A stretch of DNA of 36,645 nt, taken from NCBI GenBank assembly GCA_023450335.1, contig JAEXHA010000046.1:1-36645 (forward strand), in the 5' to 3' direction. Shown piece by piece: positions 33,101 through 36,645 of the stretch; positions within the stretch are counted from its first letter, which is position 1, and the number at the start of each line of letters is the position of its first letter. The stretch comes from Actinomycetes bacterium (GTDB lineage Bacteria; Actinomycetota; Actinomycetes; Actinomycetales; Microbacteriaceae). A program made the position numbers and the translations under genes. The notes under the pieces were generated by a model. The model was not told the origin of the DNA, ran no database searches, and saw only the letters and a program-made list of their open reading frames with translations.

Positions 33101-34486
33101 GTCGTTCCAGCGCACGAGCCGTTCCTGCTCATCCTCGGTCAGGAGCGTGAGCGATCCGAGCGGTTGGTCGGGGTCGGTGAGCATGGCGGTGAGGCAGGCG
33201 ACGTAGTGGGCAATCACGCGATCTCGACCGTCGGCGGTGAAGACCTCGCTGCTGAGGTCGAACGACAGGGTGACGTCGTGACGGTCGGTCACATCATGCA
33301 CCTGCAGTTGGATGCTGCCCTCACCGACCGTGGGCCGGTACCAGCGATGTTCGATCGGTATCCCGGCGAAGGTGTCGAACGTCGTCTTGATGTAGTTCAG
33401 CGTGACGTCGTAGACCCGGCCGCCCGGATTGCCCGCCGCATACGGCAGGTGCCGCAGAGTGGTGAGTGCTTCGGCTTGGACCTTCTTCAGCAGCGTGCGG
33501 AACGTCTCATCAGGCTCGATCCGCACCTCGAACGGGTTCTGCTCCATGAAAAGGCCGATGGTCTCCCGGAAGACCTTCTGCCGGTTCTGCCACGGTGCGC
33601 CGACCGTGACGCGGTCGTTGCCGCTGAGCTTGTGCAGGTAGGCGACCAGCGCCGTGCAGAAGACGCTGAACGACGACAGGTGCTCCGACAGCAGGCGGAC
33701 GCCGTCTGACTCCGCGAAGCGCCGGACCTGCGCCGTGAGCTCGGCGCCCAGGGGATGATCGATCCGCTCGCGGTGCCCGCTGACACGCGCGGCGCTGGAT
33801 CGGCCGCCGTAGTAGACGACGGGGTCGGCGGGATCCGACACGCGGGATGCCCAGTGGGCGGCGCGGTTCTGGAAGCCCGTCGTCCGGCTCGCCTCGATCT
33901 GGCGCGCGACGTAGTCGGCGAACGATAGCGCGGGTGTGGCCTTTTCGACCGCGTCGGGCGCCGACCGTGCGTACGCGTCGCTGACCCGCTGGTACATGAG
34001 GCCCACCGAGGTGGCATCGGTGAGGATCTGATGAACGAGCAGCGCCCAGGCGTATCGATCGTCGGCCAGCTTGATCAGTGTCGAGGCGTACGGCCGCACG
34101 GTCAGGTCGAGCGCGGAGTCGACGTGGGCGAGGGCCCAGGTCTCCAGGCCCGCCTCGGCGTCCGAGTGCCCCGAGAAGTCGAGCACGTCGGACTCGAAGC
34201 TCACGTCGTCATGGGTCTGAGCGCGGGGGCGGCCGTCCACCGTCTGAATCGTCGTCCGCAGCGCATCGGACACGGCGAGCATCTGCGCGAACGCCCGGTG
34301 GAACCGACGGACGTCGACGTGACCCGACAGGACGAAGACGCTCAGCTCGTTGAACACCGGCTTCTCCGGCGCCACTTCCTGCCCGAGCCAGATGAGGAAC
34401 TGGTTCCTCGTCAGACCTGCTTCTTCATCAAACAGCTCCGCGACTTCATCGAGCCACTCCGCTGAGTTCTGGTGAGAATCGCTCAT
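30131..34486 (-). CDS. Single-module NRPS: C-A-T-(degenerate T)-TE
   Basis: A 1451-residue non-ribosomal peptide synthetase. C domain, about 22-445: the HHxxxDG site reads HQILTDA (His152, Gln153, Asp157), so the second, catalytic histidine is Gln. A domain, about 470-960: YTSGSTGRPKG, MYGPTETT, YRTGDLARFDDDGRV and NGKVDR (Lys954). Specificity positions read D666-I667-L670...G735...I764-W765...K954, which resembles the glycine code I recall (DILQLGLIWK) and is only suggestive. Carrier domain: LGGQS with Ser1008. A second carrier-shaped region (about 1058-1130) has NDAQ where the serine should be. Thioesterase, about 1145-1430: GGACFGG has Cys1223 in place of serine, with Asp1251 and His1405 in expected places. 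No MbtH gene is adjacent. The product is unknown; it may be an aminoacyl ester, amide or strained ring. Confidence 0.93.
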   Translation of the reverse strand: MSDSHQNSAEWLDEVAELFDEEAGLTRNQFLIWLGQEVAPEKPVFNELSVFVLSGHVDVRRFHRAFAQMLAVSDALRTTIQTVDGRPRAQTHDDVSFESDVLDFSGHSDAEAGLETWALAHVDSALDLTVRPYASTLIKLADDRYAWALLVHQILTDATSVGLMYQRVSDAYARSAPDAVEKATPALSFADYVARQIEASRTTGFQNRAAHWASRVSDPADPVVYYGGRSSAARVSGHRERIDHPLGAELTAQVRRFAESDGVRLLSEHLSSFSVFCTALVAYLHKLSGNDRVTVGAPWQNRQKVFRETIGLFMEQNPFEVRIEPDETFRTLLKKVQAEALTTLRHLPYAAGNPGGRVYDVTLNYIKTTFDTFAGIPIEHRWYRPTVGEGSIQLQVHDVTDRHDVTLSFDLSSEVFTADGRDRVIAHYVACLTAMLTDPDQPLGSLTLLTEDEQERLVRWNDTRRDNPRELTVVDLVEAQAARRPDAVAAGFGSERLTYAQLRDRVHDLTARLRSAGVGPGVIVGVHLHRSLDVLIGVLAVLRAGGAYVPLDPTFPRDRLEYMLDDSGAAVVLTHAALTGSIRASRCAVVEIDRPAADPVSAAAANGPAARPEDLAYLLYTSGSTGRPKGVAVSHRALANFLHAMAERPGCSADDVLLAVTTLSFDIAGLELYLPLIVGGRVHIASREEAADARRLRARLDSGEITILQATPATWRMLLDAGWVGTPGLRALVGGEPLPPDLVPSLLDRTDALWNMYGPTETTIWSSVQQITSAHDEITVGRPIANTGFHIVDATSQPVPIGIAGELLISGDGLAEGYHGRPELTAERFVQVAPAHDARPVRMYRTGDLARFDDDGRVIHLGRLDNQVKIRGYRIELGEVERALAEHELVRQAVVTAHEAGSAAACLVAYIVPSVLGTPSASQVREHLRRTLSDYMVPQFFIVLPELPVTLNGKVDRLRLPTPEIDRVSPDAVPVSAMEARVAAAFGAVLGRQDVGADADFFDLGGQSILALRLVSALSEQLGIEVPLQLLFDASTVRALSRKLEVLTATDPDTVGDDLEQRVRGVWRAAIGDEPPDADPLATPLNDAQVIELLTRLRAEFGVPAEGLSVVRFRADPTVGALTCDLRDALDPPQDLVVTLQPNGHEEPLFLIHAGAGYVFFYRAFAARLGTDRPVYAIRAATHRDTGRRRFDHEVSVEALAASYIAEIKAIQPHGPYHLGGACFGGVVAFEMAQQLRRAGDVVGSPVLLFDAFIGKIDEGWRDYAVRALRSAAERIGADPSVSATELMRVLATRAVTRPGDVLPLVPLTARSLYRRARAKLRRLQVPAELSEPAPPDVTGGIDHEQLRTMREFLDASLRLVSAYEPQPYPGSAVLLKANGGLDPEPLWRPWVADGLEVHLSPGSHLDMMEEPWVEHTAKIVRDALARGAAPPASTVLAGYAPGALQESDSM

Positions 34487-34620
34487 GGCGCGTCAATCGG
34501 CTCAGTCCAGCAGCGACGGCGACAGAGTTCGTCCGCCCGTCTCCTTAGGCCAGCCGTACTCGACGCAGACAGAACAGCACGCAACATACCCCTTGCACCC
34601 CCAGTGTGCCGGGTCACCGC

Positions 34621-34636
34621 GTTGTTCCCCAACAAC
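34621..34636. promoter_or_regulatory. Palindrome GTTGTT-CCCC-AACAAC
   Basis: A perfect 6-bp inverted repeat with a four-base centre, in the 195-bp spacer between the PPTase stop and the NRPS start. It could be an operator for the NRPS gene or a weak hairpin. A loose -10-like TATGTT (34,588-34,583, minus strand) lies between it and the NRPS; no convincing -35 was found. Confidence 0.4.
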
Positions 34637-34681
34637 CGTCCGGGGACCCTGGGCATAGTCTGTCGCTCGCCCACGCACAGG

Positions 34682-35443
34682 TCAAGTCACGAAGTCCGTG
34701 GTCTCGACCGAGCCGGCGCCCGACGTGGCGACGCAGGTGACCAGCCCGCCCGGACCGGTGATCCAGATCAGGCGGTGGCTCTGGGCCGCTCGCGCCAACT
34801 GGTCCTCGGTGGCGCGCAGCCCGCGACCGGTGGTCTTGGCCAGCGCTTCGAGCGCGGTCCATTGCTGGACGGGTGTCGCGCCCGGTGGGCAGGCCGCCTC
34901 GGCCACGCGCCAGCCTGTCACCGCCCGTGCGACGCCGTCGCGGGGCAGGTCCGCGAGCCGGTCAGGTGACTCCACGTCGACGCCGAGCGAGTCTCGACTG
35001 AGCGCGACCACCGCGTGCGTGCCGGACGATGATGTGCTCACCCACAGCGGATCGGCGCCGCCCGAGACGACATGAGGCCGTCCATGGCCGATGCCGCCGC
35101 AGTGCCCGCATCGACTGGAGATCGCGTCATGGGCAGGGTGCTGCCTGAGGTGGGATGCCACGATCAGCCGCCGCAGGATGCGACGAGCCGCGAATCTGCT
35201 GCGCTGCTCCCGCCCCGCTTTCCTGTCCACCGCCATCCGTTCCTCGACGGTCAGCCACCGCCGACGCGCCGCCTCGTCGATCTCGGCGTCCGTCAGTTCC
35301 GGGAGGGCACAGCGCCACAGGCGCACCGTGGCGCCGTCAGCGGTCGCCGGCGCTGCTGACGCGACAGCATGCCAAAGGATACGCAACCGCTGGTCAGGAG
35401 CGTGGCGCACGGTTCGGCCCCGCTGCACAGTGGTGGCGCGCAC
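34682..35443 (-). CDS. Sfp-type 4'-phosphopantetheinyl transferase
   Basis: A 253-residue enzyme (from the chosen start) that moves the phosphopantetheine arm of CoA to carrier-protein serines. CGHCGGIGHGRP (112-123) is motif P1-like, SLGVDVE (Asp156, Glu158) binds magnesium, and WTALEALAKTTGRGL (195-209) is the WxxxEAxxKxxGxG signature. One family residue, the K of WxxKEA, is Leu here. The start is not settled. The frame is open to a TTG at 35,554; GTGs at 35,443, 35,428 and 35,410 are all possible, and the conserved fold begins near 35,326. It probably activates Ser1008 of the NRPS that follows and may also serve the ACP at 4524. Confidence 0.85.
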   Translation of the reverse strand: MRATTVQRGRTVRHAPDQRLRILWHAVASAAPATADGATVRLWRCALPELTDAEIDEAARRRWLTVEERMAVDRKAGREQRSRFAARRILRRLIVASHLRQHPAHDAISSRCGHCGGIGHGRPHVVSGGADPLWVSTSSSGTHAVVALSRDSLGVDVESPDRLADLPRDGVARAVTGWRVAEAACPPGATPVQQWTALEALAKTTGRGLRATEDQLARAAQSHRLIWITGPGGLVTCVATSGAGSVETTDFVT

Positions 35444-35589
35444 TCCCCATCGACGTCTCCCCAGAACGACCCGCTCACCCACGCGAGCGGAATCCGCCCA
35501 TGCTAGCGGCTCGCGCGCAGGGGCCGCACCCGAGCTTTCCGCACATGGACGCAACGGGTAGCGCGGCCGATCCAGGCAGCGTGGTGGAT

Positions 35590-35603
35590 GCCGGGGTTCC
35601 GGC
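35590..35603 (-). terminator. Possible weak terminator after the lipoprotein gene
   Basis: GCCGG and CCGGC flank a 4-base loop, 13 bases beyond the lipoprotein stop in its direction of transcription. There is no T-run, so the call is tentative. The rest of the spacer to the PPTase gene shows nothing I can name. Confidence 0.3.
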
Positions 35604-35615
35604 CCGGTGCGGCGC

Positions 35616-36605
35616 TCACCCGAAGGCGCAGTGCATCTTCACCGTGGCGTCGCTCGCATAGTCCTGGATGAACCCGAAGAACTTCGCGCCGTCGGCGGTC
35701 ACCAGTGGCGCATCGGCCAGTTCGAACAGCCCCAGTTTGAGGTCGGGGTCGGTGATGATGGGGGCGGATGCCGGGGGCGCGGCCCGGCCCGAGATGCCCA
35801 CGTCCTCGAGCCCGTCCAGCCACTGCGACGGCGGGCAGACGCCGCCCCATGCGTCGACCGGCTCGGTCTGCACCGGGTAGAACCGACCGTCGATCTCTTC
35901 GAGCTGTACGTGACGCGTGAGCTCTCCGGTGCCCGGCTGCGAGCAGGGCAGATCGTCGTCGGTGTGCGGCATGCGCAGCGAGAGGTCGATCTGCAGCCCG
36001 CCGTCACCGCCGGCCGACACCGCGTGGGTGACGTCGCCGCAGCGGGTGGTGCGCGCGACCGGGTAGATCACCTGCTCGGCGACCGGCTCCGCGTCGAGAC
36101 CGATGCCCCGCCATACGTACCAGAGCTCCTGCGCCGCGTTGCCGTCGATCCGGGTGATCGGAATCGCGGCATCCATCACCCCGTCGCCATCGACGTCGGC
36201 CTCGACAGGCTCGCCCAGCTCGTACGTGCGTGCCGCGTCGTCGGTCGCGGTGCCACCGGTCAGCTGCACCATGACGGGCGCGTCCAGTCCGAAAGACGCG
36301 AACGACCACTCGGCCTCGGCCGCCCACGCGGCGATGTCCGCGGCGGTCAGTTCAGGCTGCGGGTCTTCGACCGGAGATTCCTCCGCCGGGTCGGCGGGCG
36401 CGGTGGCTGCCGGTTCGTCCCCGGGCGGCGCGGGACTCGTGGCCCCGCACCCGGTCAGCGCCAGAAGGCCGGCTGCCGCGACGGCCAGCTTCGCTCCACC
36501 GAGCCGGCCCGCGCCACCACGGCCACCGCCACCGGACGACCCACGCGCGCGGCCCACAGCGAGCCCACGCCTCCCACCGGCATCCACCCGCCGACGTGCA
36601 GTCAT
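35616..36605 (-). CDS. Putative lipoprotein with a DxDxDG loop
   Basis: A 329-residue exported protein. An Arg/Gly-rich start is followed by KLAVAAAGLLALTGC, a lipobox with Cys53 as the lipidation site, and then a Pro/Ala/Glu-rich linker to about residue 85. The mature domain contains EADVDGDGVMDAAIPI (Asp137, 139, 141), a calcium-loop or FG-GAP-like element, and four cysteines (RCGD, LPCSQ, GVCPP, MHCAFG) that could form two disulfides. I do not recognise the family; proteins of this kind are common as Microbacteriaceae hypotheticals. The ATG at 36,605 has AGGTGA 4 bases upstream. No functional link to the neighbouring PPTase is evident. Confidence 0.8.
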   Translation of the reverse strand: MTARRRVDAGGRRGLAVGRARGSSGGGGRGGAGRLGGAKLAVAAAGLLALTGCGATSPAPPGDEPAATAPADPAEESPVEDPQPELTAADIAAWAAEAEWSFASFGLDAPVMVQLTGGTATDDAARTYELGEPVEADVDGDGVMDAAIPITRIDGNAAQELWYVWRGIGLDAEPVAEQVIYPVARTTRCGDVTHAVSAGGDGGLQIDLSLRMPHTDDDLPCSQPGTGELTRHVQLEEIDGRFYPVQTEPVDAWGGVCPPSQWLDGLEDVGISGRAAPPASAPIITDPDLKLGLFELADAPLVTADGAKFFGFIQDYASDATVKMHCAFG

Positions 36606-36645
36606 GACGTCACCTGCGGCATCGCCGCCGACGGGGCCGCTACCG

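Noticed and set aside
34483..34674. 63-residue minus-strand ORF whose stop overlaps the NRPS start
   Set aside because: It was considered as an MbtH-like partner because of the overlap. It lacks the MbtH signature (no SLWP or GW motif), has no ribosome site, and runs through the spacer palindrome; likely chance.

Overview
The window is high-GC DNA with strong GC third-position codon bias, many GTG starts and the frequent heptamer GGATGCC/GGCATCC. It looks like an actinobacterium, most likely Microbacteriaceae (Microbacterium-like). That placement is inferred from sequence style and from an actinobacterial-type CoaA, not from a phylogenetic marker. No rRNA, tRNA, CRISPR array, transposase or phage gene was seen. 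No gene-free stretch exceeds about 250 bases.

Bases 1-25,845 are a surface-polysaccharide locus. Two divergent glycosyltransferase genes (ends at 7 and 2222) start from a 116-bp spacer. A plus-strand run continues with a GT4 glycosyltransferase and a GNAT acyltransferase. It meets a minus-strand gene train of about 20.5 kb (25,034 down to 4524), in which most junctions are 4-bp ATGA/GTGA overlaps. In transcription order the train encodes a giant secreted protein (N-terminal DMF-amidase-like region plus five DUF4082-type repeats), a Gfo/Idh/MocA sugar oxidoreductase, an SDR epimerase, a DegT aminotransferase, a PglD-like acyltransferase, a second DegT aminotransferase, a GT4, a Wzx-like flippase, a rhamnosyltransferase-like GT, two Wzz-like proteins, a Wzy/WaaL-like membrane protein, and then an AMP-forming ligase, a PLP decarboxylase and an acyl carrier protein. 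A WbpD-like N-acetyltransferase is divergent at 25,246. The set predicts a Wzx/Wzy-type exopolysaccharide carrying amino sugars, possibly a 2,3-diacetamido-uronic acid. The ligase/decarboxylase/ACP trio, with the GNAT opposite, may add an acyl or amino-acid-derived decoration. No initiating phosphoglycosyltransferase or UDP-GlcNAc 6-dehydrogenase is visible, so the locus probably extends left or uses genes elsewhere.

Bases 26,000-30,170 are housekeeping: pantothenate kinase CoaA, an SDR oxidoreductase and a Ppx/GppA phosphatase. Between the last two sits a MNT-HEPN toxin-antitoxin-like pair. Several genes here and at the left edge look leaderless, with a TAnnnT box 6-7 bases before the start codon.

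Bases 30,131-35,443 hold a single-module NRPS (C-A-T-degenerate carrier-TE) and a separate Sfp-type phosphopantetheinyl transferase. The NRPS has three departures from canon: HQxxxDA instead of HHxxxDG in the condensation domain, a second carrier-like domain without the serine, and a cysteine in place of the thioesterase serine. This is the most likely source of unusual chemistry here. A lipoprotein gene with a DxDxDG loop closes the window.
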